A program made the translations under genes and the position numbers. Below the pieces are notes generated by a model that saw only the letters and a list, made by a program, of their open reading frames with translations, did no database searches and was not told the DNA's origin. From NCBI RefSeq assembly GCF_001425355.1, contig NZ_LMQN01000015.1, positions 1,128,702-1,192,701 on the forward strand: a DNA stretch of 64,000 nucleotides, given 5' to 3'. Below, one piece after another: positions 43,544 to 52,441 of the stretch. Numbering within the stretch: the first letter of the stretch is position 1; every line of letters starts with the position of its first letter. This DNA comes from Chryseobacterium sp. Leaf405 (lineage in GTDB: Bacteria; Bacteroidota; Bacteroidia; Flavobacteriales; Weeksellaceae).

Positions 43544-44329
43544 ATGGATTTCACTATAAAAACAATGGCAGAATATGCTGCCGAAGGAAAATCGCCTGAA
43601 GTTTTATTTTGGGTGGGTTGTGCAGGAAGTTTTGACGACCGTGCCAAGAAAATTACGAGAGCATTTTGCAAAATATTAAATAAAATCGGTGTTGAATTTG
43701 CTGTTTTAGGACAGGAAGAAAGCTGTACCGGAGATCCTGCAAAACGTGCCGGAAACGAGTTTGTGTTCCAGATGATGGCAATGACGAATATTGAGGTTCT
43801 GAATGCTTATGATGTGAAAAAAATCGTTACTGCTTGTCCGCATTGTTTTAATACGATCAAGAATGAATATCCTAATTTAGGAGGGAATTACGAAGTGCTT
43901 CATCACACACAATTCCTTAAAAACTTAATGGAAGAAGGTAGATTGAAGATTGAAGGCGGAGCTTTTAGCGGTAAGAAAATTACTTTTCATGATCCTTGCT
44001 ACCTTGGAAGAGCAAACGATGAGTACGAAGCACCAAGAATGCTTTTGGAGAAGCTTGATGCCGAGCTTGTAGAAATGAAACGTTGCAAAACCAACGGATT
44101 ATGTTGTGGAGCCGGTGGTGCACAGATGTTTAAAGAACCTGAAAAGGGAAAAAAAGATATTAACGTCGAAAGAACTGAAGAAGCACTTTCTTACAAGCCA
44201 AAAGTGATTGCAACAGGCTGTCCTTTCTGTAATACAATGATGACAGACGGTGTAAAACACTTCAATAAAAACGATGAAGTTGTAGTAAAAGATATTGTTG
44301 AACTTCTTGCTGAGGCAGAAGATTTATAA
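43544..44329 (+). CDS. CCG-domain Fe-S protein (HdrB-like)
   Basis: The 261-residue protein carries two cysteine-rich CCG domains: CPHCFNTIKNEYP with HDPCYLGR in the first, and CCGAGGAQMF with GCPFCNTMM in the second. The domains bind non-cubane 4Fe-4S clusters that reduce disulphides in heterodisulphide reductases, and they occur in GlpC and lactate-oxidising LutA-type proteins. It is the likely catalytic partner of the 41766 protein. The real substrate is not known. Confidence 0.87.
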   Translation: MDFTIKTMAEYAAEGKSPEVLFWVGCAGSFDDRAKKITRAFCKILNKIGVEFAVLGQEESCTGDPAKRAGNEFVFQMMAMTNIEVLNAYDVKKIVTACPHCFNTIKNEYPNLGGNYEVLHHTQFLKNLMEEGRLKIEGGAFSGKKITFHDPCYLGRANDEYEAPRMLLEKLDAELVEMKRCKTNGLCCGAGGAQMFKEPEKGKKDINVERTEEALSYKPKVIATGCPFCNTMMTDGVKHFNKNDEVVVKDIVELLAEAEDL

Positions 44330-44353
44330 AACTCAATCTCTTAATGTAAAATT

Positions 44354-44842
44354 ATGAAAATCGAAGAATCAAATATAGTAGAAGCTAATGATTACAGAGT
44401 GATCATATATCCAGCGTCAAGACCTTTGGAAACTAAAGAAGCTAAAGTAATTACAGAAAAATTGTATGACTTTTTGGCAACTTGGGCAGCGCATGGAAAA
44501 CCTCTTTCGTCGTCTTTTAAAATTGAGAAAAACCAGTTTATTGTTATTTGTGTTGATGAAGAAAAAGAAATGGCTTCAGGATGCAGTATTGATGCGTTGG
44601 GTAAGGTGATGAGAGAAATTGATGAAGAATACAAATTGGGTTTATTCGATAGAATGAAGGCGAGCTTTGTTGAAAATGGAGAAGTAAAAACACTGAAACT
44701 GATTGATTTTAAAAATAAAATCAGAAATAATGAAATTTCGAAAGAAATTGAAGTTTTTGATTTCTCTAAAAATACCTACATGGAATTCATCGGCAACTTC
44801 CTGTTACCTTTTGAAAGAAGCTGGGCTGCCGGAATTAAATAA
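44354..44842 (+). CDS. Conserved protein after the Fe-S genes, not an ATPase
   Basis: The 162-residue soluble protein reads NDYRVIIYPASRPLETKEA, FLATWAAHGKPLSSSFKIEKNQFIVICVDE, MASGCSIDALGKVMREIDEEYKLGLFDR and ends FIGNFLLPFERSWAAG. As I recall, homologues are often labelled ABC transporter ATPase in Flavobacteriia, but no Walker A, signature or Walker B motif is present, so that label is not supported. It is the fourth gene of the operon-like series starting at 41766, 24 bases after the CCG gene, followed by a terminator. Function unknown. Confidence 0.7.
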   Translation: MKIEESNIVEANDYRVIIYPASRPLETKEAKVITEKLYDFLATWAAHGKPLSSSFKIEKNQFIVICVDEEKEMASGCSIDALGKVMREIDEEYKLGLFDRMKASFVENGEVKTLKLIDFKNKIRNNEISKEIEVFDFSKNTYMEFIGNFLLPFERSWAAGIK

Positions 44843-44866
44843 AATCTCTTCAATTAAATAAAAATA

Positions 44867-44890
44867 AAAGTGGAAATTTTCCACTTTTTT
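44867..44890 (+). terminator. Terminator after the Fe-S operon
   Basis: AAAAGTGG / CCACTTTT with a T run, 24 bases after the stop. Confidence 0.8.
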
Positions 44891-44899
44891 GCTTTCGTG

Positions 44900-44907
44900 T
44901 ATATTTG
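44900..44907 (+). promoter_or_regulatory. -7 box for glycosyltransferase/flippase pair
   Basis: TATATTTG matches TAnnTTTG, 48 bases before the ATG at 44956. Confidence 0.5.
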
Positions 44908-44955
44908 TAAAAAATTCTATCAATAATAGATTTTGGTTGCTATAATTCTAAAATA

Positions 44956-46086
44956 ATGTCTAAAATTCTTTTCTTAACTACCGCCCACCGATACGATGAT
45001 GACCGAATTTTCTATCATCAGGCAAAAGCACTTCGAGATCAGGGTAATGAAGTTAAGATTTGCAGTCTGTCAGCAGAATTTCAGGGTATTATTGAAGGAA
45101 TTGAAATTGAATCTTACTCGGTTATTGATAAAAATACAGAAGAGAAAACGAAAGTTTTCGAAAGAGTTTGCGATTTTTTTGATCCCGACTGTATTATTGC
45201 TTCTGAACCTTTGGCGGTAATTGCCACTAAGAAGTTTAAAAAAAAGAAAAAAATCAGTGTTGTTTACGACATTACAGAATGGTATCCTTCCATGAGAATG
45301 GTGGAAAATTTTTCTTTTCCAATGAATGTGATTCATGCGGTCAAATTTTTCTTGATTCAATTATATGCGGGATTGATAAGCACTCATTTTATTTTTGGTG
45401 AAAAAACTAAAAAATTTCCACTGGCTTATTTTTTTCCATTTAAAAAGAACTTGATTTCGCCCTATTATCCTGATGATATTTATATTCAAAAAAATATTAA
45501 AAAGCTGAATCCTAATAAAATCACGCTTTGTTATACCGGTCAGTTTTCGGAAGAAAAAGGCATCGGAAATTTTTTTGCTGCGATTGATAATCTTAGAAAT
45601 AAAAAACCTGAATTAGAAATCTATATCCTTTTAATTGGTGGTTCAAGGAGAGAAAAAGATGCAGAATATTTTTCAGAATTGGTTCAAAAATATCAGTTTG
45701 AAAATATCAAGATCGGAAAATCAACTTCATTTGAAACTTTTACCGAAGCGTATGAAGATGCAGATATTTGCTTTGATTTAAGAACGGTCAATTATGAAAA
45801 TCATCACTGTCTGCCGATTAAAATATTTTATTATGCAGCATCGGGAAAACCTGTAATTTATACAAATCTAAAGGCAACGAGAGAGCATGTAGATGTTTCG
45901 AAATTCGGTTTTCTGGTTGATCCGGAAAATGCTGAGGAAATTGCGAGTATAATTCTTACATATATCGAAAATCCTGAATTATATTCAAATCATGCCAACA
46001 ACGCAAGGCTTGAATATGAAAACAAATACAACTGGAACAGTATCAAGGATTTGTTTGTAAATTTCATCAACAAATCGATGCAATAA
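44956..46086 (+). CDS. Glycosyltransferase, GT4-type
   Basis: The 376-residue enzyme has the GT-B plan: an N-terminal Rossmann domain starting KILFLTTAHRYDDDRIFYHQAKAL and a C-terminal domain with TLCYTGQFSEEKGIGNFFAAI and the donor-binding region DICFDLRTVNYENHHCLPIKIFYYAASGKPVIYT, where GKPV and the EN region fit GT4 retaining enzymes. It probably adds a sugar during surface glycan assembly. The polysaccharide flippase gene starts two bases after its stop, so the two act together. Confidence 0.83.
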   Translation: MSKILFLTTAHRYDDDRIFYHQAKALRDQGNEVKICSLSAEFQGIIEGIEIESYSVIDKNTEEKTKVFERVCDFFDPDCIIASEPLAVIATKKFKKKKKISVVYDITEWYPSMRMVENFSFPMNVIHAVKFFLIQLYAGLISTHFIFGEKTKKFPLAYFFPFKKNLISPYYPDDIYIQKNIKKLNPNKITLCYTGQFSEEKGIGNFFAAIDNLRNKKPELEIYILLIGGSRREKDAEYFSELVQKYQFENIKIGKSTSFETFTEAYEDADICFDLRTVNYENHHCLPIKIFYYAASGKPVIYTNLKATREHVDVSKFGFLVDPENAEEIASIILTYIENPELYSNHANNARLEYENKYNWNSIKDLFVNFINKSMQ

Positions 46087-46087
46087 G

Positions 46088-47344
46088 ATGAAGCAAAACA
46101 CTATTTTGAAAACGTTCGTTTCCCGGTTTTTAATTTTGATATTAAATTTCGGATTGGTTATTTACTCTGCTAATATGTGGGGAAGTGAAGGGAAAGGAGT
46201 GATTTCAATAGTAATTGCAGATCTTACGATCATAAGCTTTTTCGCCAATATTTTTGTGGGAAGCAGTATGAGTTATTTTGCCTCAAAATATAAAGTCGAA
46301 CAGGTGTTGCCTTTTGCTTATGTCTGGTCGATCTTAATCGGGATTGTAATTCCTGTTATTTTTAATTTTAATCATGCTTCAGAATATTTCGGTTATTTGA
46401 TTTTATTGTCGGTGCTATCTTCGCTTTTAGCGGCAAATATTAATTTATTTGTAGGAATGCAGAATATTAAAATGTTTAATTTGTATACTGTTTTACAGCA
46501 GATTATTCATATTATTTTTATTGGAATTATAATTTATATCGTTAAAATTACTTCGGTTAATTCTTATTTTATTGCACAGATTATCTGTTTTGGAGTTTTA
46601 TTTTTGATCAGTGCATTTCAGGTTTTGAAACATTGCCAATTTTCAAATATTTCTTTTTCAAAATCGATTGGTGCTAAATTGTTCGATTACGGTTGGAAAA
46701 CGCAGTTGAGTGCTTTTTTACAGTTTTTGAATTACCGTTTGTCTTTTTACTTTCTTGAATATTTTAAAGGAATTGTAAGTGTAGGAATTTTCTCTGTTGG
46801 AATTGCCTTTTCTGAAGCGGTCTGGACGGTTAGCAGAAGTCTTTCGGTCATTCTGTATGCTGATGTGGTGAATAATACAGATTCAAATATTGCCATTCAA
46901 AAAACCAAAATTTCATTGAGAATCAGTTTTTTAATTACACTGTTGTTCATAATTGTGATGTTACTAATTCCGGCAGAATTGTATTCCATGATTTTTGGAA
47001 AAGATTTTAGCCAGACAAAAGAAATTATTCTTTTTCTTTCACCGGGAATTTTAGCTATTGCGGTCAGTAATATTATCGGATATTATTTCGCCGGAATCAA
47101 TAAATTGAGAATTTTAAATGTAAAAGCCATTATTGGACTTATTTTTACGGTTGTTTCATCATTTTACATTATTCCGAGATGGGGAATTCGTGGCGCTTGT
47201 ATTGTTACATCTATTTCCTACTGCATTTCTTCAGCAATTTTATTCTGGAGATTTTATCAGTTAACAGAATTTCATATTCAGGATTATGTACTGTCGAAAA
47301 CTGAAATTAATTTACTTTTAAATAAGATAGTAAAGAAAAAATAA
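46088..47344 (+). CDS. Oligosaccharide flippase (Wzx/MOP family)
   Basis: The 418-residue membrane protein has about 12 helices and the polysaccharide-export layout: opening KTFVSRFLILILNFGLVIYSANMWGSEGKGVISIV, the conserved GSEGKG loop, a mid-region WTVSRSLSVILYADVVN and a C-terminal GIRGACIVTSISYCISSAILFW. It should flip lipid-linked sugar units across the inner membrane. It is transcribed with the glycosyltransferase one base upstream. No polymerase gene is in the window. Confidence 0.87.
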   Translation: MKQNTILKTFVSRFLILILNFGLVIYSANMWGSEGKGVISIVIADLTIISFFANIFVGSSMSYFASKYKVEQVLPFAYVWSILIGIVIPVIFNFNHASEYFGYLILLSVLSSLLAANINLFVGMQNIKMFNLYTVLQQIIHIIFIGIIIYIVKITSVNSYFIAQIICFGVLFLISAFQVLKHCQFSNISFSKSIGAKLFDYGWKTQLSAFLQFLNYRLSFYFLEYFKGIVSVGIFSVGIAFSEAVWTVSRSLSVILYADVVNNTDSNIAIQKTKISLRISFLITLLFIIVMLLIPAELYSMIFGKDFSQTKEIILFLSPGILAIAVSNIIGYYFAGINKLRILNVKAIIGLIFTVVSSFYIIPRWGIRGACIVTSISYCISSAILFWRFYQLTEFHIQDYVLSKTEINLLLNKIVKKK

Positions 47345-47368
47345 CGCAATAAAATTAAAATAAGTTTT

Positions 47369-47376
47369 TATCTTTG
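47369..47376 (+). promoter_or_regulatory. -7 box for the lipoprotein gene
   Basis: TATCTTTG matches TAnnTTTG only 7 bases before the ATG at 47383, which implies an almost leaderless transcript. Confidence 0.5.
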
Positions 47377-47382
47377 TTGGAA

Positions 47383-47889
47383 ATGAGGAATATAATTTTT
47401 GGATTTGTTATTGTTTTTTTTGCGTTTCTAAGCTGTAGAAGCGGAGATGATGAGGAAATACGAAAAATAGATCAGATCTTGAATATTTATATGAAAAATG
47501 GTTTAGGGCGAGATTTATTTCATAAAAAGAACGACACCACATATTTTACTTATTTCATGACTGATGTTAATGGAGTTGCGGATAATACTCCGGTAAGCAG
47601 TTCCTTAAAAGCGACTGCAGATTCCACGCTTTATATAGAATATTTGGCAGGAGCTAAAAGAGTAGGGTTGGATACAATTGATCCTAACAATAGAACATAT
47701 CATTCAGTAATTACGTTATCATTAGTAAAAAGGTTGAATAATACAATTCTTGATACCATTAATGATAGATTGGAAATCCAATATAGAATGACACCTTCAG
47801 TTTTTGAAGTCTCGAAAGTGTATTATAATGATACGTTGAGATTTACAAAACAACCGGGAGGTTCCAATGTAGTTACTATCGTAAAATAA
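47383..47889 (+). CDS. Lipoprotein of unknown function
   Basis: The ATG at 47383 (MRNIIFGFVIVFFAFLSC) gives a standard lipoprotein signal with the lipid cysteine at 18, whereas the upstream TTG frame lies on the promoter box. The ~168-residue product has a small mature domain with KIDQILNIYMKNGLGRDLF, TYHSVITLSLVKRL and DTLRFTKQPGG. Nothing recognised. Being predicted leaderless, translation may depend on a start codon near the 5' end. Downstream is the serS promoter. Confidence 0.65.
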   Translation: MRNIIFGFVIVFFAFLSCRSGDDEEIRKIDQILNIYMKNGLGRDLFHKKNDTTYFTYFMTDVNGVADNTPVSSSLKATADSTLYIEYLAGAKRVGLDTIDPNNRTYHSVITLSLVKRLNNTILDTINDRLEIQYRMTPSVFEVSKVYYNDTLRFTKQPGGSNVVTIVK

Positions 47890-47894
47890 TTTTA

Positions 47895-47902
47895 TAAATT
47901 TG
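47895..47902 (+). promoter_or_regulatory. -7 box for serS
   Basis: TAAATTTG matches TAnnTTTG, 53 bases before the ATG at 47956. Confidence 0.55.
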
Positions 47903-47955
47903 CAAAACTGTTGGCATTTAATGATCAACATTCTAATAACTAACATCTAAATAAA

Positions 47956-49224
47956 ATGTTACAAGTCAATTTTTTGCGCGACAACAAAGAGCGCGTTTTA
48001 GAAGGTCTTAACAAAAGACAATTCAAAAATCTTGAGTTGGTAGACGAGGCTATTGCTACTGACGAAGAAAGAAAAAAAATTCAGTTTGAATTAGATTCTC
48101 AACTTTCTGAAATCAATAAAATCTCCAAAGAAATTGGTATTTTAATGAAAGAAGGAAAAAAAGAAGAAGCTGAATCTGCAAAATCTAAAACAGCACAATA
48201 CAAAGAGTCGACGTCGGAATTGAAGTTGCAACTTAGTAATTTAGAAGAAGCTTTATTAAATATTTTATATCAATTGCCAAACATTCCAAATGAATTGGTT
48301 AAAAAAGGAGTTTCGGCTGATGACAACGAAATCATCTACCAATCTCACGATGTAGAAGGTTTGGGCGAAGGTGCAATTCCTCACTGGGAACTGGCAAAAA
48401 AATATAACCTTATCGATTTTGAATTAGGGGTAAAAATTGCTGGTGCAGGTTTCCCTGTTTATTTGAATAAAGGAGCAAGATTGCAAAGAGCTTTGGTTCA
48501 GTATTTCCTAGATAAAAACGTTGAAAAAGGATATATGGAGGTAAATCCGCCTCACGTTGTCAATGAAGCTTCAGGATATGGAACAGGACAATTGCCAGAT
48601 AAAGAAGGGCAGATGTATTATATTCAGGCAGACGATTTATATTTAATTCCAACGGCGGAAGTCCCTGTGACGAATTTATATCGTGATGTTTTGTTGGATG
48701 AAAAAGATCTTCCTATTAAAAATACGGCATTTTCTCAATGCTACAGAAGAGAAGCGGGAAGTTATGGGGCTCATGTAAGAGGTTTGAATCGTCTTCATCA
48801 ATTCGAAAAAGTAGAAATCGTAAGACTTGAAAAGCCTGAAAATTCTTACGCTGTTCTGGAAGAAATGGTAGAACATATCAAAGAAATTTTAACAGATCTT
48901 GAACTTCCTTACAGAGTATTAAGACTTTGTGGTGGAGATACAGGTTTCGCTTCTGCGATGACGTACGATTTTGAAGTTTGGAGTGCCGCTCAGGAAATGT
49001 GGCTCGAAGTAAGTTCTGTATCTAACTTTGAAACGTTCCAGGCAAACAGATTAAAATGCCGTTATAAAGCAGACGGAAAAACTCAATTGGTTCACACTTT
49101 GAATGGTTCTGCAATGGCATTGCCTAGAATTATGGCAGCTTTGCTTGAAAATAATCAGACGGAAGAAGGCATTAAGCTTCCTAAGAAAATTGCTGAATAT
49201 GCGAGGTTTGATGTAATTAATTAA
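47956..49224 (+). CDS. serS: Seryl-tRNA synthetase
   Basis: SerRS charges tRNA-Ser with serine. The 422 residues have the N-terminal tRNA-binding coiled coil (residues ~30-105, rich in Lys and Glu) and a class II catalytic core with GTGQLPDKEGQMYY, IPTAEVPVTNLYRD, the motif 2 loop FSQCYRREAGSYG and motif 3 HTLNGSAMALPRIMAALLEN. The length is typical of bacterial SerRS. Terminator at 49248. Confidence 0.97.
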   Translation: MLQVNFLRDNKERVLEGLNKRQFKNLELVDEAIATDEERKKIQFELDSQLSEINKISKEIGILMKEGKKEEAESAKSKTAQYKESTSELKLQLSNLEEALLNILYQLPNIPNELVKKGVSADDNEIIYQSHDVEGLGEGAIPHWELAKKYNLIDFELGVKIAGAGFPVYLNKGARLQRALVQYFLDKNVEKGYMEVNPPHVVNEASGYGTGQLPDKEGQMYYIQADDLYLIPTAEVPVTNLYRDVLLDEKDLPIKNTAFSQCYRREAGSYGAHVRGLNRLHQFEKVEIVRLEKPENSYAVLEEMVEHIKEILTDLELPYRVLRLCGGDTGFASAMTYDFEVWSAAQEMWLEVSSVSNFETFQANRLKCRYKADGKTQLVHTLNGSAMALPRIMAALLENNQTEEGIKLPKKIAEYARFDVIN

Positions 49225-49247
49225 TAAAATCTCTTTAACATAAAATT

Positions 49248-49275
49248 AAACCACTGTTTTTTACAGTGGTTTTTT
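49248..49275 (+). terminator. Terminator after serS
   Basis: AAACCACTGT / ACAGTGGTTT perfect 10-bp stem with T run, 23 bases after the stop. Confidence 0.9.
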
Positions 49276-49320
49276 ATTTGATAGCTCTTTTAATTATCTA
49301 ACTTAAAATAAGCGAATCAT

Positions 49321-50271
49321 TCAATCTGAATCTTTAATGAATTTTGTTGACGATGAATTTCCGTTTTTATCAATCATTTGCAAAACATAGTTTCCTTTAG
49401 CTAATCCTGATACATTAAGTTGTGGATTTTTAGTTACGTTTTTTTGAGAATAAACTTGTTGGCCGACAAAATTAAAAATCTTTAATTCTACCAAATCATC
49501 AGTCGATTTTACATAAAGCAGATCTTTTACAGGATTAGGATAAACAGATGTTTCACCATTAATTTCAACTGATTTTACGCCCAATGTACCCGAAGAATTA
49601 ATTTTTACATAGGAAAAATTCCCCTGCAAGACACTAGCATCGCTTGACCAGCAGGCTGTAAAAAGACTCCCATATCCTGCAGTGCTTATTCCTGCGGCAT
49701 GAATTGATGTTGAACTGCCGTTGCTTCCTGTATGGCGTATTTCTATAACAAGATTGTTACCTGTATAAAGATAAGGAGTGGTAAAATTTATATTGAATGT
49801 AAAATTAGTGCCGTCTGAAACTGCGTTTGCAGGAATTAATAGGCTTCCTGAACGTACCTGTGTCTGCGCGCCCACTATATTTGCCGCAAAATTAAGCTGT
49901 CGGTCTGCGGGCTCTACACCGTTACTCAGATAAATCTGATAATCAGAAAATGTAGTATCTGCAACTGGCCAGGACGCCGTAACGGTTGTCGGAAGTCTGA
50001 ATGATATGGAGGTAAGAGATTTTCCTGCTAAAGCCGTAAGTTGCGAATCATCAATGATCATTTGATAATTTCTCGCAACATTAGCAAGAGGTCCCGTAAA
50101 TGAACCTGTTACAGCTAAGTTTGGAATTGTTAACGAACTTTGAGCTTTCATTACAGAAGACAACAAAATAATACTTACAATAATGATATTTAGGACAATT
50201 TTTTGATAAGAATCCCACAGGAGATGTATTTTAGAAAACTGAAATTTGTGAGAAGGTAGTTTTTTATTCAT
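49321..50271 (-). CDS. T9SS-secreted protein
   Basis: The 316-residue protein has a long N-region and hydrophobic signal helix (IVLNIIIVSIILLSSVMKAQ), a beta-rich body (YQIYLSNGVEPADRQLNF, FTTPYLYTGNNLVIEIRHTGSNG) resembling secreted adhesin-like domains, and a C-terminal T9SS type A sorting domain (VYPNPVKDLLYVKS, LKIFNFVGQQV, GLAKGNYVLQMIDKNG, TKFIK). Activity unknown. The short distance to the N-terminal Met rich in Lys suggests the upstream start is used, but MKAQ as a start is possible. It faces serS from the other strand. Confidence 0.8.
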   Translation of the reverse strand: MNKKLPSHKFQFSKIHLLWDSYQKIVLNIIIVSIILLSSVMKAQSSLTIPNLAVTGSFTGPLANVARNYQMIIDDSQLTALAGKSLTSISFRLPTTVTASWPVADTTFSDYQIYLSNGVEPADRQLNFAANIVGAQTQVRSGSLLIPANAVSDGTNFTFNINFTTPYLYTGNNLVIEIRHTGSNGSSTSIHAAGISTAGYGSLFTACWSSDASVLQGNFSYVKINSSGTLGVKSVEINGETSVYPNPVKDLLYVKSTDDLVELKIFNFVGQQVYSQKNVTKNPQLNVSGLAKGNYVLQMIDKNGNSSSTKFIKDSD

Positions 50272-50508
50272 AATATGATTTTAGGTATAAGAAAGATACA
50301 AAAAAATGATTATTCAACATAATATTATTTAATGAACTATACTTATAATCATATTACTTTATTAATGCATATTTAATAGAAAACTATTGCTATTTTCACG
50401 GTTTTTATTTATTGATAATTGAATTTTTGGGATGTAAAATTGAATTTTTATTATCATTTTTTAGCTTAAATTAGTATAGCTTATGTAAAATAATATGTTA
50501 CACCAAAA

Positions 50509-51210
50509 ATGAATTACAATAATGATAATTTTAAAATGAGTGATAAAAAATCGGACTTTGTTGTATTCAAAATTATTTATCCTCTGATCGGCTTGCTGAT
50601 AGTGATATTAAATCCTTTATCCATTTTTGTAATTGCATTATTGGTAAGTCTGCCTTTTTATTTCATCATTTTTAAGAGTGATATCGGTAAACGGACATTT
50701 TTATTTCTTACTGGAGGATTGTATGTTTTGTTTTTGCTTATGTATTCTGTTTCACCGAAAATTCAATACTTTGAATTTAAATTCAGTCACAACAACTGGA
50801 TAGAGGTGGACGGAAGAATAACAGACTTTAGCATCGACTGGAAAAGTGGTAAAAATCGCAAATCGATTGCTGATATTAAATATCAATTCAAATCAAATGA
50901 CCATACATATGAAAGAGAAGAAACGGGTGCGGTCGTACATTATACAAATTCTATCTTTTGGGATTCTGAAAAAGATAAAATGAGGTCGAATGCAATTTTA
51001 GAGAACGATGTGAAAGATTATATTAATGAAAAAAATTATAAAATTTTATATCATCCTAAAACACGAAAAAGTAAGATAATGATGCCGTTGAATATGTTTT
51101 TATTTTCAAACTCCGGCGGATTTAATATTATTTTTACTACTTCTAAAATATTTTTGATTCCTTTACTATTGATGTTTATTATTTTTGGAAATACCTCCAA
51201 ACGGAAATAG
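50509..51210 (+). CDS. DUF3592-like membrane protein
   Basis: The 233-residue protein has two N-terminal membrane helices (IIYPLIGLLIVILNPLSIFVIALLVSLPFYFIIF and TFLFLTGGLYVLFLLMYSV) and one at the C-terminus (IFLIPLLLMFIIFGNTS). The middle part has NWIEVDGRITDFSIDW, IADIKYQFKSNDHTYEREETGAV and YKILYHPKTRKSKIM, the pattern of DUF3592 domains. Function unknown. An in-frame ATG at 50536 is an alternative start. It ends 14 bases from the convergent TauE-type gene. Confidence 0.65.
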   Translation: MNYNNDNFKMSDKKSDFVVFKIIYPLIGLLIVILNPLSIFVIALLVSLPFYFIIFKSDIGKRTFLFLTGGLYVLFLLMYSVSPKIQYFEFKFSHNNWIEVDGRITDFSIDWKSGKNRKSIADIKYQFKSNDHTYEREETGAVVHYTNSIFWDSEKDKMRSNAILENDVKDYINEKNYKILYHPKTRKSKIMMPLNMFLFSNSGGFNIIFTTSKIFLIPLLLMFIIFGNTSKRK

Positions 51211-51224
51211 GTTGTTGGGAAATT

Positions 51225-51989
51225 TTAATGACAATTTGCATTATGCGGATGTGTACTGTGATCACCAGGCAAATGACAATCTCCTTGATTATCTTTTGAA
51301 ATCGTCATCGCTTCAGCTCTTGGTGATAGATAAGGAATGCCTAATTCTAAGCCTCTTACAATAAATAATGCGCCTAAAATAATCATAACAACCGGAATCA
51401 CTTTTAAAACTTTTATCCTGAAAGCCTGATTCATGAGATTTCCGACTAAAACTATTGTAAACATGAACGGAAGTGTTCCCAAGCCAAATAAAGCCATATA
51501 GGAAGCTCCCTGCCAAATTCCCCCACTTGCTAAACTTGCTGTTAATGCCATGTACACCATTCCGCAGGGTAAAAATCCGTTGAGAATTCCGGTCGTGAAT
51601 CTGGAACGGTAATCTGCTTTTTGAAGTAATCTTCCCAAGTTGGATTTAACTTTAAATAAAAATTTTGAAAAGAAAGGAATTTTTGAAGCGAAATCTTTTC
51701 CTCCAAAAGAAAAAACAGCCATGATAATCAGTAAAATCCCAACAGCAATGGTCAGGTATTTCTGAATACCCGCCATTTCAAATCCTTCACCTATTATTCC
51801 CAGAATCGCTCCCAATAATGAATAGGTGAAAATTCTCCCAAATTGATATGTAAGATTCTGAAGATAAAAATTGGTAGCCTGTTTTTTAGTTAATCCCATC
51901 GACAAAGCAATAGGTCCGCACATTCCGATACAGTGAAATCCGGATGCAAAACCCAAACCGAGTGCCGATATAATAAGTGCTATTTCCAT
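51225..51989 (-). CDS. TauE/SafE-type membrane protein of the cbb3 cluster
   Basis: The 254-residue protein has six to seven membrane helices with GFASGFHCIGMCGPIALSMGL, a Cys-rich opening, and FLPCGMVYMALTAS, typical of the UreH/TauE/SafE family members found beside cbb3 oxidase genes in Bacteroidota. The C-terminal tail is His- and Cys-rich (CHLPGDHSTHPHNANCH), suggesting binding of copper or another metal, which would fit a role in oxidase assembly. Its start overlaps ccoH by 10 bases. Metal binding is inference. Confidence 0.8.
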   Translation of the reverse strand: MEIALIISALGLGFASGFHCIGMCGPIALSMGLTKKQATNFYLQNLTYQFGRIFTYSLLGAILGIIGEGFEMAGIQKYLTIAVGILLIIMAVFSFGGKDFASKIPFFSKFLFKVKSNLGRLLQKADYRSRFTTGILNGFLPCGMVYMALTASLASGGIWQGASYMALFGLGTLPFMFTIVLVGNLMNQAFRIKVLKVIPVVMIILGALFIVRGLELGIPYLSPRAEAMTISKDNQGDCHLPGDHSTHPHNANCH

Positions 51990-52432
51990 ATTACATCATA
52001 ATCCAATCTGTAGTCAGTTTTATCTTTTGTCCAGCTTAATCTTAATGTATAATTTCCCATTTTCAAAACTCCCGCAGGAATTGTAAATGACTGATTGGCA
52101 TCAAGCTGCACAGATTTTTTAATATCCAAATTCTGGTCGTCGGTTCTGTTTAATACAAATTTTGCTACCGTATTCTTGTTATCATAACCTTTTGGAAAAG
52201 TTACTTTTATTCCAGCCTGATTCTGGCTGTAGACCGGTTTTTCCTCCAGTTGATCTCCTCTTTTTTTGGCATCGATTACATCCTGATATTTTAATTCTTC
52301 TTCATAATAATTATCGGTTACCATTTCCGAATTTTTCTGTCCATTGGGGAAGAGAAATAACATTGACAGTATGAAAATAATGAATGACAATAATGCAATT
52401 ACGACTCCGTGCCCCCAGGTAAAGTTCTTCAT
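51980..52432 (-). CDS. ccoH: CcoH/FixH-like oxidase assembly protein
   Basis: The 150-residue protein has an N-terminal membrane helix (VIALLSFIIFILSMLFLFP) and a periplasmic FixH domain with TDNYYEEELKYQDVIDAKKRG and the later AGVLKMGNYTLRLSWTKDKTDYRLD. FixH/CcoH is needed for maturation or stability of cbb3 oxidase. It lies 9 bases after ccoG, and its last bases overlap the following gene. Confidence 0.85.
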   Translation of the reverse strand: MKNFTWGHGVVIALLSFIIFILSMLFLFPNGQKNSEMVTDNYYEEELKYQDVIDAKKRGDQLEEKPVYSQNQAGIKVTFPKGYDNKNTVAKFVLNRTDDQNLDIKKSVQLDANQSFTIPAGVLKMGNYTLRLSWTKDKTDYRLDYDVIWK

Positions 52433-52441
52433 TTCTTAAAA

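Noticed and set aside
44354..44842. ABC transporter ATPase label for this gene
   Set aside because: No Walker A, signature or Walker B sequence occurs in the 162 residues.
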